A stretch of 64,000 nucleotides of DNA, taken from NCBI GenBank assembly GCA_002372275.1, contig DFFP01000003.1:81682-145681 (forward strand), read 5' to 3'. The notes beneath the pieces were generated by a model that was given only the letters and a program-made list of their open reading frames with translations, did no database searches and had not been told where the DNA came from. Each line of letters opens with the position of its first letter. Position 1 is the stretch's first letter. Both the position numbers and the translations under genes were made by a program. Shown piece by piece: positions 55,037-64,000 of this stretch. This DNA comes from Alphaproteobacteria bacterium UBA3773. Lineage in GTDB: Bacteria; Pseudomonadota; Alphaproteobacteria; RF32; CAG-239.

Positions 55037-55510
55037 ATGGATAAGTTTCCGCTTACCAAAAAAGGTTATTTGAATCTTGAGCAAGAATTAAAACACCTCA
55101 AAGGCATTGATCGCCCAAACATTATTGCTGCGATTGAAGAAGCGCGCTCACACGGCGATTTATCTGAAAATGCCGAATACTCAGCCGCCAAAGAAAAACA
55201 AAGTTTTATTGAAGGGCGCATTCAAGAATTAGAGTCTGTTGTCAGCCGTGCCCAAGTGATTGACCCGCAAACCATGTCCGGCGACATTGTCCGTTTCGGT
55301 GCAACCGTTGCCGTTGCTGATGTTGATACCGATGAAGAAAAAGAATATCAAATTGTCGGTGATTACGAAGCTGATATTGAAAAAAATCTGATTTCGGTTT
55401 CTTCCCCGATTGCCAAAGCCTTGATTGGCAAAGAAGTCGGCGATACGGTTGAATTTATGGCACCCGGCGGCAAAAAATCATTTGAAATTCTTGTTGTCAA
55501 ATACATTTAA
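55037..55510 (+). CDS. greA: Transcription elongation factor GreA
   Basis: 157 residues: N-terminal coiled coil (GYLNLEQELKHLKGIDRPNI, EEARSHGDLSENAEYSAAKE with acidic tip residues) and C-terminal FKBP-like domain ending AKALIGKEVGDTVEF. It rescues arrested RNA polymerase by RNA cleavage. AAAGGAG precedes the ATG; a terminator follows. Confidence 0.98.
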   Translation: MDKFPLTKKGYLNLEQELKHLKGIDRPNIIAAIEEARSHGDLSENAEYSAAKEKQSFIEGRIQELESVVSRAQVIDPQTMSGDIVRFGATVAVADVDTDEEKEYQIVGDYEADIEKNLISVSSPIAKALIGKEVGDTVEFMAPGGKKSFEILVVKYI

Positions 55511-55532
55511 ATTTTAAAATAAAAAATTATAT

Positions 55533-55566
55533 AAACCGGCAAATAAAATCTGCCGGTTTTTTTATT
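55533..55566 (+). terminator. Terminator of greA
   Basis: AAACCGGCA / TGCCGGTTT, 9-nt loop, T7 run. Confidence 0.88.
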
Positions 55567-55587
55567 TTAATTTCAAGGAGTTTTTTT

Positions 55588-55737
55588 ATGGAAAAATGTC
55601 AGTATGATTACGAGCAAAAATGCACCTGCGCCGAAGATGATAACTGCGGCTGTGATAACAGCAAATTCACAAACAAGCAGCAAATGCCGGTGGTTTGTAA
55701 ATCTCAAGACGACAACAAGTCGGATGAACAAACATAG
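55588..55737 (+). CDS. 49-residue cysteine-rich small protein
   Basis: MEKCQYDYEQ start, then KCTCAEDDNCGCDNSK and one more Cys near the C-terminus; six Cys in 49 residues, acidic. AAGGAG lies 7 nt before the ATG. Position between the greA terminator and leuS. The C-x-C ... C-x-C spacing suggests a small metal-binding (zinc or iron) or disulfide protein. No family recognised. Codon use is like that of its neighbours. Confidence 0.65.
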   Translation: MEKCQYDYEQKCTCAEDDNCGCDNSKFTNKQQMPVVCKSQDDNKSDEQT

Positions 55738-55878
55738 TTTGTTCTATTTATAAAAAAAAATATATATAAATACTCTTCAATTCTTTTTGAAAAACAAAAG
55801 ATAATGCTTGAGTTTGAAGAAAGTTTGCCTTAATCTGTTTTTAGTTTAAAATCAAAGAAAAACAAGGAACAAATTAAA

Positions 55879-58338
55879 ATGACGACAAACGCGCGTTATA
55901 ACGGCAAAGAAACATTTGAAGAATGGCAAAAAACGTGGGCTCTTGAAGATCGCTACAACTTCAAAACCATTGAAAAAAAATGGCAAAAAATTTGGGAAGA
56001 TGAAAAAACATATCATGTCGATATCGATCATAACAAGCCGAAATTTTACGCGCTTGTTGAATTTCCATATCCTTCGGGTCAAGGCTTACACGTCGGCCAT
56101 CCCCGTTCATATACGGCGCTTGATGTGATCGCGCGCTTAAAGCGTATGCAAGGCTTTAACGTTCTTTATCCGATGGGCTTTGACGCATTCGGATTACCGG
56201 CTGAAAACTATGCTGTGAAAACGGGTGTTCATCCGGCTGTTTCAACAAATGAGAACATCAAAAACTTCACCCGTCAACTCAAATCTTTAGGTTTTTCGTT
56301 TGATTGGGACCGCGTCATTAAAACCTGCGACCCCGAATACTATAAATGGACACAATGGATGTTCTTAAAGTTCTTTGAAAAGGGCTTGGCATATAAAAAG
56401 AAAATGACCATCAACTGGTGCCCGTCCTGCAAAGTAGGCTTAGCCAACGAAGAAGTGATTAACGGCCACTGCGAACGCTGCGGCCATGAAGTTGTCCACA
56501 AAGAAAAATCACAATGGATGCTTGCCATCACAAAATATGCCGATCGCTTAATTGACGATCTAGCCGATTTAGATTTTATCGAACAGGTTAAAACCCAACA
56601 AATCAACTGGATTGGCCGCTCAGAAGGTGCCGAGCTTGATTTCGAGTTTGGCGATGATAAATTAACCGTATTTACCACACGCCCCGACACGGCCTTTGGC
56701 GTCACTTATATGGTTTTAGCTCCTGAGCATCCGTTTGTTCAAAAATACCTTAATCGCTTTGAAAACAAAGATGAAATTAAAGCCTATGTTGAAAAGTCAG
56801 CGAAAAAATCCGATTTAGAGCGCACGGCAAGCACTGAAAAAACAGGTGTTGAACTCAAAGGAATCAAGGCTAAAAACCCGTTCACAAACGAATTTGTTCC
56901 GGTCTTTATTTCAGACTATGTCTTAACAGGTTACGGCACAGGTGCCATCATGGCTGTTCCGGCGCACGATTCAAGAGACTATGCTTTTGCCAAAGTCTTC
57001 AATCTTCCTATTATTCCTGTTTTAGAAGGAGGTGATATTTCAACCGAGGCCTTTGAGGGCGACGGGGCTCACATCAATTCCGGTTTTTTGAACGGGATGG
57101 GTAAAGAAGATGGTATTCAGGCCGCCATTGATTATGCTAAAGAACACGGTTTCGGCCAAGCCAAAGTTAATTTCAAATTGCGCGACTGGGTTTTCTCGCG
57201 CCAACGCTATTGGGGTGAACCCATACCGATGGTCTATTGCGAGCATTGCGGCTGGCAGCCGATAGATGAAAAAGATTTACCGTTAACCCTTCCCGAAATC
57301 ACCGATTTTCTCCCCAATGACGAAGGTGATTCGCCGCTTGCCAAGGCCACAGACTGGGTGAACACAACTTGCCCGAAATGTGGCGGACCTGCCAAACGCG
57401 AAACGGACGTGATGCCGAACTGGGCCGGTTCTTCGTGGTATTTCCTGCGCTATTGCGACCCGCATAACGATAAAGAGTTCGCCTCCAAAGAAGCGCTTGA
57501 TTACTTTATGAATGTTGATTGGTACAACGGTGGCATGGAACACACCACACTTCACCTGCTCTATTCTCGTTTTTGGCACAAATTCTTGTATGATTGCGGG
57601 TTAGTTCCGACCAGCGAGCCTTATCAAAAGCGCACGGCGCACGGCATGATTTTAGCCTCAAACGGCGAAAAAATGTCCAAATCGCGCGGCAACGTCATCA
57701 ATCCGGATGATATTGTCGAAAATTATGGGGCAGATACATTTCGTTTATATGAAATGTTCATCGGTCCGTTTGATCAGGCGGCCCAATGGTCAGATGAAAG
57801 TTTAATGGGTGTTTACCGCTTTGTTTCCAAGGTATATCATTTATTTTCAAAAGTTTCCAAGAGTGCCCAAGCGTCCGAATCTGATTTGCGCGCCATGCAT
57901 AAATGCATTTTAGAAGTCAGTGAGCGTATCTGCCAGATGAAGTTTAACACAGCCGTATCATCACTGATGACATACGTTAATTATCTTTCAAATATGGAAA
58001 AAATTCCGGCCGTGATGTATGAAACGCTGATTAAACTTTTATCTCCGTTTACCCCTCATTTGGCAGAAGAAATGTGGGCGCGTCTTGAACATACTTCTTC
58101 TGTTGTCACTGAGAGTTGGCCTGAGGGCGACTTAAAACTTGCTGCCGACAATATGGTCACCATGGCTGTTCAAATGAACGGAAAAATGCGTGGCACGATC
58201 GAAATCGCCAAAGACAGCTCGGATGATGACGTTAAAGCGGCCGCTTTGTCGCTTGAAAACGTCGCCCGTCAATTAAAAGAAACAAACCCTAAAAAAATCA
58301 TTGTTGTTAAAAATAGGATTGTGAACATTGTTGCATAA
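55879..58338 (+). CDS. leuS: Leucyl-tRNA synthetase
   Basis: 819 residues. Class Ia: HVGH (HIGH equivalent) in FPYPSGQGLHVGHPRS, catalytic KMSKS, and LTVFTTRPDTAFGVTYMVLA of the editing domain. Includes a zinc-like CPSCKVGLAN ... CERCGHE. AAGGAA precedes the ATG. Its 3' end overlaps lptE by 11 bp in the classic alphaproteobacterial leuS-lptE-holA operon. Confidence 0.98.
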   Translation: MTTNARYNGKETFEEWQKTWALEDRYNFKTIEKKWQKIWEDEKTYHVDIDHNKPKFYALVEFPYPSGQGLHVGHPRSYTALDVIARLKRMQGFNVLYPMGFDAFGLPAENYAVKTGVHPAVSTNENIKNFTRQLKSLGFSFDWDRVIKTCDPEYYKWTQWMFLKFFEKGLAYKKKMTINWCPSCKVGLANEEVINGHCERCGHEVVHKEKSQWMLAITKYADRLIDDLADLDFIEQVKTQQINWIGRSEGAELDFEFGDDKLTVFTTRPDTAFGVTYMVLAPEHPFVQKYLNRFENKDEIKAYVEKSAKKSDLERTASTEKTGVELKGIKAKNPFTNEFVPVFISDYVLTGYGTGAIMAVPAHDSRDYAFAKVFNLPIIPVLEGGDISTEAFEGDGAHINSGFLNGMGKEDGIQAAIDYAKEHGFGQAKVNFKLRDWVFSRQRYWGEPIPMVYCEHCGWQPIDEKDLPLTLPEITDFLPNDEGDSPLAKATDWVNTTCPKCGGPAKRETDVMPNWAGSSWYFLRYCDPHNDKEFASKEALDYFMNVDWYNGGMEHTTLHLLYSRFWHKFLYDCGLVPTSEPYQKRTAHGMILASNGEKMSKSRGNVINPDDIVENYGADTFRLYEMFIGPFDQAAQWSDESLMGVYRFVSKVYHLFSKVSKSAQASESDLRAMHKCILEVSERICQMKFNTAVSSLMTYVNYLSNMEKIPAVMYETLIKLLSPFTPHLAEEMWARLEHTSSVVTESWPEGDLKLAADNMVTMAVQMNGKMRGTIEIAKDSSDDDVKAAALSLENVARQLKETNPKKIIVVKNRIVNIVA

Positions 58339-58876
58339 AATTAAAATACTTTTTTTACTTTTACCGATTGCCTCATGCGGTTTTGAACCTTTATATGTTG
58401 AGCGCGACAGCTCTCAAGGTTTTTACTATAAGGGGCAGTTTGACACATCTGTTTCAGACGAAATCAAACAAATTAAGGTTGAACCGGCAGCTGAAAGAAT
58501 AGGACAACTTGTCCGAAATGAGTTGTTAGACAGTTTCACACCCTTGGGTGTTCCGGAAAAGCCGAAATATCGTCTTCAAATCGATCATATTAAAAAATCC
58601 GTCACAGAGCAGGCCATGCGCGACGATATTACCGCCACACGTGAGCGTGTCGAATATAAACTCGACTATGTTTTGTATGACCAAAACGGCGAAGAACTCG
58701 TCAAAGGAGACACCCTTGCGCTACTCGGTTATGATATTATGTCAAACCCATACTCCACCACCATGTCACAGAAAAAAATCGAGAAAGATGCCGCCAAAAT
58801 CATGGCAGACGACATCTCACTTCGAATCGGTGCGTATTTTCATTCTGTGATGAAAAAAAGTGACAGTAAGAAATGA
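58328..58876 (+). CDS. lptE: LPS-assembly lipoprotein LptE
   Basis: 182 residues from a TTG at 58328 (AGGA upstream, inside leuS; next TTG at 58331 also possible). Signal with lipobox IASC, then the family's GFEPLY. It plugs the LptD outer-membrane barrel. Overlaps holA by 4 bp. Its presence implies that the organism makes LPS. Confidence 0.9.
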   Translation: MLHKIKILFLLLPIASCGFEPLYVERDSSQGFYYKGQFDTSVSDEIKQIKVEPAAERIGQLVRNELLDSFTPLGVPEKPKYRLQIDHIKKSVTEQAMRDDITATRERVEYKLDYVLYDQNGEELVKGDTLALLGYDIMSNPYSTTMSQKKIEKDAAKIMADDISLRIGAYFHSVMKKSDSKK

Positions 58877-59901
58877 ATTTTAAAGAACCGGAAATCAATC
58901 GATTTTTACAAAAACCGGATTTGAAAATTCGCTGTGTTTTACTTTTTGGCACAAACGAGGGCATGATTGCAGATCTTTCTCAAAAATTTGCCCTAACCGT
59001 CACAGATGATTTAACGGATGCTTTTCGCGTTTCAACTTTTATCTCAGAAGAAATTGAAAAAGATGTCGGCACTTTGTTTGGTGAATATAATGCTGTTTCC
59101 TTAATGGGCGGCAGACGCGTTATCTTTATTAAAAACGCCACAAACAATTTAACAAAGCCTTTAAAAGAGCTTTTATCGTCAAGTAAATCCGATACTTTTC
59201 TTATTATTACTTCAACAACAATCAACACAAAGTCATCGCTTGTTAATCTCTTAAAAGATGCCCCGGACAGCGCCGTCATCAGTTGCTATGATGACAGAGA
59301 ACAAAGCATCACCTCATATATCCGCGATTTTTTCTCAAAACGCAACATCACTGTTGCCCTTGATGCACAAAACATGCTCTCTGCCAGATTATCGGCCGAC
59401 CGCAAAATCACCGAAAACGAGCTTGAAAAATTAGTCACATACCTTGGTGCTCGAAAAAACGTCACACTTGATGATGTTTTAGTTGCGATCAGTAACACCT
59501 CAACCACATCAACAGATGACATATGCTATACCGTTTCGCTCGGGCAATCCGAAAACACTCTTAAATCCTACCAAAATTTAACATATGAGGGCGAAGAACC
59601 CGCAAGTATTCTCCGTTCAGTCGCCTATCATTTTTTGAAAATACTTGACTCAATTGCCGCTATGGAAAACGGTATGCCCGCCAAATCCGTGATTGAAACG
59701 TTCAAACCGCCGTTATTATTTTTCCGAAAACCGGATTTTTTAACGATTCTCAAGATATGGAAACGCCAGAGTGTTCTTGATGTTTTAAGCCTTCTTTATA
59801 AGGCCGAACGCGACTGCAAAACAACGGGTTATCCGGCATTTGAAATTGCAAGCTATACCCTGCTTCAAATTGCCGGCGCTGCTAAAAAACTTCAAAAATA
59901 A
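58873..59901 (+). CDS. holA: DNA polymerase III delta subunit
   Basis: 342 residues. Pattern: CVLLFGTNEGMIADLSQKF at the start, FGEYNAVSLMGGRRVIFIKN, LLKDAPDSAVISCYDD, LEKLVTYLG and EGEEPASILRSVAYHFLKIL of the clamp-loader collar. Loads the sliding clamp. Last of the leuS-lptE-holA group. Confidence 0.92.
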   Translation: MNFKEPEINRFLQKPDLKIRCVLLFGTNEGMIADLSQKFALTVTDDLTDAFRVSTFISEEIEKDVGTLFGEYNAVSLMGGRRVIFIKNATNNLTKPLKELLSSSKSDTFLIITSTTINTKSSLVNLLKDAPDSAVISCYDDREQSITSYIRDFFSKRNITVALDAQNMLSARLSADRKITENELEKLVTYLGARKNVTLDDVLVAISNTSTTSTDDICYTVSLGQSENTLKSYQNLTYEGEEPASILRSVAYHFLKILDSIAAMENGMPAKSVIETFKPPLLFFRKPDFLTILKIWKRQSVLDVLSLLYKAERDCKTTGYPAFEIASYTLLQIAGAAKKLQK

Positions 59902-60011
59902 TCATTCTATTTTTTTTCATCCCCACACTCATCTGATAAGAAATAATGTAAAACCACTTGAAAAAAAGTAAAAAACAGTTCATTATTTTCTTAAAATTAA
60001 AGGAAAAATTG

Positions 60012-61286
60012 ATGTCTGTTCGCATTCAGTGTATTCGCGCGTTTCAAAAAATTTTAGAAGAAAAGGTCTTTTTTAAGGATCTTAAAGATGGGTTTGATGA
60101 AAAATCAAGACCTTTTGCAGGTTATTTAATTTTAACGGCGCTGAGGCGAAAACCTGTAATTGATAAGCTTTTAGGTTCAATTTTGGTTAAAAAAATTAAA
60201 GAAAAAGACAAAGTATTAAACTATGTTTTGCTTTTAGGGGCTGTTGAAATTTTATATATGGATACACCCGTTTATGCCGCTATTAACGAATATGTCAATG
60301 CGGCTAAAAAGCTTGTCGGGAACTTTGCTTCGAAAATGGTCAATGCCGTTTTGCACAAAATTGAAAATCATAAAGAAAATATGCAAAATCAGGCTGAATT
60401 TCCGGCCGGTTTTAAGGAGATTTTACAAAAAGATTATACAAGTGCCGAAATAAAAAAAATGAAGGAAATCCTCCTTGTTGAGGCTCCGCTTGATTTAACG
60501 GCTGTTGACCCTGTTCAAACGGCATCTGATTTAGAAGGGTTATTATTTGAAAATGGAACGGTGCGGCTTCAAAACGTGAAAAAAGAGCCGTCGCTTTTAA
60601 AAGGATATGATCAAGGCTTATGGTTTGTGCAGGATTTGGCAGCAGCCTTGCCTTTATCAATGATTTCAGATTTAAGAGATAAAAAAGTTTTGGATTTGTG
60701 TGCGGCACCCGGCGGAAAAACCGCACAGCTTTTATATAAAGGCGCCAATGTCACGGCGCTTGATATTGACGCCTCAAGGCTTGAAAAATTAAAAGAAAAT
60801 ATGCAAAGGCTGCATTTAGAAAAAAATTTAAGCGTGGTTTGTGAAGATGCTTTTTCTTTCTTAAAAAAGACAACACAAAAATATGATTTCATTTTAATTG
60901 ATGCACCTTGTTCGGCAACCGGAACGTTTCGGAAACATCCGGAAATTATTTATTTTAAGACGCTTGAAGACGTCAATAAGCAAGCTGAAATTCAAAAAAA
61001 ATTACTAAATGAGGCTGTGTCTTGTTTAAATGAAAAGGGGCAAATTTTATATGTAACTTGCTCCATTTCAAAAACGGAAGGCGAACAACAAATTGAGAGC
61101 TTTTTAGAGGAAAATCATGATTTTGAGCTTTTGCCTTTTGAAAAGAAAAACATATTTAAAAATGCGCAAAAATTAGATGATTGTATTTTTAATAAGGGAG
61201 TTTTAAGAACTTTGCCCTATCATAAACAAAATCTGGGCGGGATGGATTCTTTTTTTGCTGCGATTTTGAAACGAAAGGATAAATGA
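60012..61286 (+). CDS. rsmB: 16S rRNA m5C methyltransferase RsmB
   Basis: 424 residues from the ATG at 60012 (AAAGGA upstream); a TTG at 59958 opens the frame but is not needed. NusB-like N-domain ~1-130 and SAM-dependent Rossmann domain: DLCAAPGGKTAQLLYK, catalytic IDAPCSATGTFRKHPE (motif IV) and YVTCSISKTEGEQQ (motif VI), both cysteines present. Methylates C967 (E. coli numbering). The stop overlaps the next ATG (ATGA). Confidence 0.93.
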   Translation: MSVRIQCIRAFQKILEEKVFFKDLKDGFDEKSRPFAGYLILTALRRKPVIDKLLGSILVKKIKEKDKVLNYVLLLGAVEILYMDTPVYAAINEYVNAAKKLVGNFASKMVNAVLHKIENHKENMQNQAEFPAGFKEILQKDYTSAEIKKMKEILLVEAPLDLTAVDPVQTASDLEGLLFENGTVRLQNVKKEPSLLKGYDQGLWFVQDLAAALPLSMISDLRDKKVLDLCAAPGGKTAQLLYKGANVTALDIDASRLEKLKENMQRLHLEKNLSVVCEDAFSFLKKTTQKYDFILIDAPCSATGTFRKHPEIIYFKTLEDVNKQAEIQKKLLNEAVSCLNEKGQILYVTCSISKTEGEQQIESFLEENHDFELLPFEKKNIFKNAQKLDDCIFNKGVLRTLPYHKQNLGGMDSFFAAILKRKDK

Positions 61287-62347
61287 TGATTGCGTCGATA
61301 CTTATTGTGACTGTGCTTTTTGCGGCCGGATACTTTTTAATGTATGTTGCCTCTGATAAAATAAGAACATTAACAAGCACGGATATGACTTATCATTTCA
61401 AAACAGATGTGACGATTTATACGTTTTTAATGATGTTTATTTCGTTTTTAGGCTCTTATTTGATAGGGAAAAATTTTTCTGACGCGGTGGCGGTGTTGTC
61501 ATTTTGGAAAGTGATGGTACCGTTTGTTGCAACTTTTGTGATTTATGGCCTCTTTTTAATGGAAATGAACAGACTTTTTATGATGGCGACCGTTCTTTTT
61601 TCTTTTATATGCGGGTTTATTTTCATTGAGCCTTCAAGTTTAATGTTTCAAAATGTGATTCCTTCTTATTTAGAAATTTCAGGCTATTGTTTGATAGCTT
61701 CCGTCATCGCTTTAAGCGGAAAAGTATTAAAAGGCGTACACGGTTTATTTCCTTTATATTTTTTGATGTTTATGGTAGGTCTTGCTTTGCTTGCATTTAT
61801 GGGCGGGCTTCCGATTTATTTTGCTTATTTTGCTTGCTTTTGCTGCGGTTTATGGGTTGTTGTTTATCAATTTAATATGTATGACGAAAATCTTCATCTG
61901 AGCGAGGGAACGGCTGTTTCGATGATGTTTTTAATCGGTTCTCTTTTTTTAATGGCCATCAATGAACTGTCGTTTTCATCTGTATTTATTTTATCTGTTT
62001 ATCCGATAACCGAGCTTTTATGGGCACTATTTGGAATATGTTTTTTAAAAGACGGGTCGCCCGATTTATATATGTATACTTCTTTTTACCAGACATATCT
62101 TAAAGGCGTGAATGCACTCACGCTTCAAAACCTTTTGTTTAAACTGTTACTAATAAATATTTTATTTGCGCTTGTTCAGCTTTATGCACCGAATATATAT
62201 ACATTTCCGATTTTGACATTTGTATTTAATTTTTGGATGATGTCAAAATTTCATAGCGGGGATGACAAAAAAACACCCTCGGAAACATTAACAGAAACCC
62301 CTCAAGAACAAGCCGATAACTCAAATATTACACAAAAGGACGAGTAA
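61283..62347 (+). CDS. Multi-spanning inner-membrane protein of unknown function
   Basis: 354 residues with about ten membrane helices from 1 to ~320, and a cytoplasmic, Thr/Glu-rich tail. No transporter or glycosyltransferase signature that I can name; SGKVLKGVHGLFPLY and NMYDENLHLSEGTAVSMMFL are the most motif-like parts. Overlaps rsmB by 4 bp and the TPR gene by one base, so the three are co-translated. Confidence 0.7.
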   Translation: MMIASILIVTVLFAAGYFLMYVASDKIRTLTSTDMTYHFKTDVTIYTFLMMFISFLGSYLIGKNFSDAVAVLSFWKVMVPFVATFVIYGLFLMEMNRLFMMATVLFSFICGFIFIEPSSLMFQNVIPSYLEISGYCLIASVIALSGKVLKGVHGLFPLYFLMFMVGLALLAFMGGLPIYFAYFACFCCGLWVVVYQFNMYDENLHLSEGTAVSMMFLIGSLFLMAINELSFSSVFILSVYPITELLWALFGICFLKDGSPDLYMYTSFYQTYLKGVNALTLQNLLFKLLLINILFALVQLYAPNIYTFPILTFVFNFWMMSKFHSGDDKKTPSETLTETPQEQADNSNITQKDE

Positions 62348-63678
62348 TGGTTTGGTTTTGGAAAAAGGCTGAAAAAAAACAAGCAAAAGCGGATCAAACA
62401 AGTGTTTCACTCAGACCGATTCGTATTGTGATTTCAGGGGCAACAAACGGCATGCCTGTTCAAACAAAAGATGTTTTGCAAAACAGTCTGTCTCAAATTT
62501 CATTTTTAAGCCTTTCATATGAAGAAGCAATTGTTTTTGAAAATTTTGCAGAGATTGATCACCGGAATTTTTTTGATTTTTGGGATAAAGGAACAGATAT
62601 TTTAAAAAGGCATCGAGCCGATGTTTTGTTAAGATATGACCAAATGCAAAATCAAATACGTTTGTCGTTTCAAAGCGATGATATGTATCAAAAAAAAGAT
62701 GCCGTATTTTTTTCGGCCGCCCATAATCTTTTTTTACCTCTTTCGTTTTTTAATGAAGAAATTTTACCGCCTCAAATTTCGGCACTGATTTTAGCAACCA
62801 TCATTTCGTTTGTTTATGAAAAAGATGAAAAATACAAAATTTATCTTGAACAAATTATGACACATCTCGGTCAACAAAAAATACCTGCCGGAATTGAAGC
62901 ACTTTATATGCCAAATCTGTTGATTTTTCTGGTGCTTTGTTATTTGACATTCAAAAAAGAATCATTTTGTAAAGAGGATATGGCTCTTGTTTTAAGTTTA
63001 ATAAAATCAGCACAAAAATATTTGATTGAAGCGCCTAACTCTAATATGAAAGCCATAATAGATTTAACCCTCGGCCAGATGTATTTATGCGCCTCATACA
63101 GCAAGAAAGCAGATGTATATATTTTTATCAGAAGGGCCATAGAGTATTTTAAAAAATCCTTAAAAATCTTCAGCAGATATACTTATCCTTATGATTATGC
63201 ACGTATATCATTTGTGATGGCAGAGCAATATATCAGAATGTTTCAACTTTCAGATGATAATCAGGCGCTTCGAGATGCCGTAGCAGAACTTCGGGGGGCA
63301 GAACAAATTTTTACATATACGATTAAGCCTTTTTTGTGGGCGGAGATTGAAGAAAAATTAGGTTTTTGTTTTTCTGTTTTAAGCTCAAAATCAAACAGTG
63401 AAGAAATTGCCCTGATGGCTGTGAAGCATTTTAAGGAAAAACAAAAAGTATATGAACGTGAAAAATATCAAAAAATATGGGCCGACACGGAAAAAAATAT
63501 CGGTGATGTTTATTTTTATTTGGGAAAACATATCAAAAGCGAAAATTATTTGGAAAAAGCAATCGATTCGTATAACAGTGCCTTTGAAATATATAAAAAT
63601 TCAGATATGAAAGACGAAACAAATCTGCTCGAAAAATGTGTTTTAAGAGCAGATGAAGAAATAATGAGGCTTTTTTAA
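62347..63678 (+). CDS. TPR-repeat protein
   Basis: 443 residues. N-terminal ~20-130 has an alternating alpha/beta pattern (RPIRIVISGATNG, RADVLLRYD) that may be a TolB/FlgO-N-like domain. The rest is helical with at least four TPR-like pairs (AIEYFKKSLKIFSRYTYPYD, KNIGDVYFYLGKH, YLEKAIDSYNSAFEIYKNS). Probably a protein-protein adaptor coupled with the upstream membrane protein. Confidence 0.7.
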   Translation: MVWFWKKAEKKQAKADQTSVSLRPIRIVISGATNGMPVQTKDVLQNSLSQISFLSLSYEEAIVFENFAEIDHRNFFDFWDKGTDILKRHRADVLLRYDQMQNQIRLSFQSDDMYQKKDAVFFSAAHNLFLPLSFFNEEILPPQISALILATIISFVYEKDEKYKIYLEQIMTHLGQQKIPAGIEALYMPNLLIFLVLCYLTFKKESFCKEDMALVLSLIKSAQKYLIEAPNSNMKAIIDLTLGQMYLCASYSKKADVYIFIRRAIEYFKKSLKIFSRYTYPYDYARISFVMAEQYIRMFQLSDDNQALRDAVAELRGAEQIFTYTIKPFLWAEIEEKLGFCFSVLSSKSNSEEIALMAVKHFKEKQKVYEREKYQKIWADTEKNIGDVYFYLGKHIKSENYLEKAIDSYNSAFEIYKNSDMKDETNLLEKCVLRADEEIMRLF

Positions 63679-63727
63679 AAATAAAAGCTTGCATCAGAAG
63701 TTTTTTTCGGTTAAAAGAATTTGCATT

Positions 63728-63819
63728 GGAAAGGTGGCAGAGTGGTCGAATGCGGTTGACTCGAAATCAATTGTGCTCAGTGATGGGTACCTAGGGTTCG
63801 AATCCCTACCTTTCCGCCA
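63728..63819 (+). tRNA. tRNA-Ser (CGA)
   Basis: Acceptor GGAAAGG / CCTTTCC, anticodon loop CTCGAAA (anticodon CGA), long class-II variable arm, T-loop TTCGAAT, discriminator G and an encoded CCA. 92 nt. Confidence 0.95.
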
Positions 63820-63821
63820 AT

Positions 63822-63852
63822 AAAAAAACACCCTTTACGGGTGCTTTTTTTT
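63822..63852 (+). terminator. Terminator of tRNA-Ser
   Basis: A7 / CACCC, 5-nt loop, GGGTG / T8. A shorter inverted repeat AACCCT...AGGGTT follows at ~63872-63893. Confidence 0.85.
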
Positions 63853-63975
63853 GGCGATAATATAGACTTATTCAAACCCTAGAGAAAAGGGTTAGACGAT
63901 AATTTTTTTACCAAAACAGAGAAAAAGGTTGACAATAAGGTTAAAATATGAAAAAACACTTTTCGAATGTTCTCT

Positions 63976-64000
63976 GCGCTCTTAGCTCAGCTGGATAGAG
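63976..64000 (+). tRNA. Partial tRNA at the window edge, possibly tRNA-Arg
   Basis: GCGCTCTTAGCTCAGCTGGATAGAG is longer than a coincidence allows: the acceptor strand GCGCTCT, then TA and a D-arm GCTC...GAG. The 3' part, including the anticodon, lies beyond the window. The opening resembles tRNA-Arg. Confidence 0.7.

Overview
The window is AT-rich chromosomal DNA, most probably from a host-associated alphaproteobacterium. I infer this from the gene orders leuS-lptE-holA, rplU-rpmA-obgE-rsfS, gap-pgk and zapA with 6S RNA just downstream, from the standard genetic code (TGA ends several genes), and from short palindromic intergenic repeats of the GTCAT...ATCCA kind. Genus cannot be fixed from the sequence alone; a low-GC gut or symbiont lineage is a guess.

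Layout. 1-4.7 kb is a decayed accessory edge. It holds a truncated helical-repeat protein, an ABC-ATPase remnant, a coiled-coil protein, a pseudogene with an in-frame stop, a tRNA-Thr with a deleted tandem copy, and small repeats. 4.7-31.4 kb is one long minus-strand type IV secretion operon. Read in its own direction it runs virB2-virB2-virB2(long)-virB3-virB4-virB5-like, four more exported coiled-coil proteins, virB8-virB7-virB8-virB9-virB10(N)-virB10(C)-virB11. 31.9-42.3 kb, divergent on the plus strand, is an R64/TcpQ-type IVb pilus cluster: OmpA-like anchor, TcpQ lipoprotein, PilN secretin, PilO, PilP, PilQ ATPase, PilR and a pilin-like protein. 42.3-64 kb is mostly housekeeping: a MazG-like hydrolase, rsfS, obgE, rpmA, rplU, a thermonuclease, recX, mlaC, pgk, gap, a BspA-like surface protein, zapA with 6S RNA, greA, leuS, lptE, holA, rsmB, two unknown genes, tRNA-Ser and the start of a second tRNA.

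The secretion locus is the unusual part. VirB10 is divided between two adjacent genes. The first has the inner-membrane helix and an ASH-like Ig domain. The second has a signal peptide and the VirB10/TrbI C-terminal domain. Both carry very long arrays of the same 17-residue repeat with consensus GNVIGxVxxxGxVxDxx, well over a hundred units together. VirB9 carries a C-terminal SPOR domain, which should bind peptidoglycan. Where VirB5 and VirB6 normally lie there are five large exported, mostly coiled-coil proteins. There are three VirB2-like pilins and two full-length VirB8 paralogues. No VirB6, VirD4, VirB1, relaxase, integrase or transposase is visible in the window. I read this as a chromosomal protein-secretion machine with an enlarged periplasmic structure, set back to back with a type IVb pilus; the substrate and function are inference only.

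Other notable items are a candidate structured small RNA with its own promoter and terminator at about 53.1-53.2 kb, a 49-residue cysteine-rich protein too short for ordinary gene calling, a hairpin that hides a ribosome-binding site at 4666-4686, and a tRNA-Thr with an abnormal T-loop.
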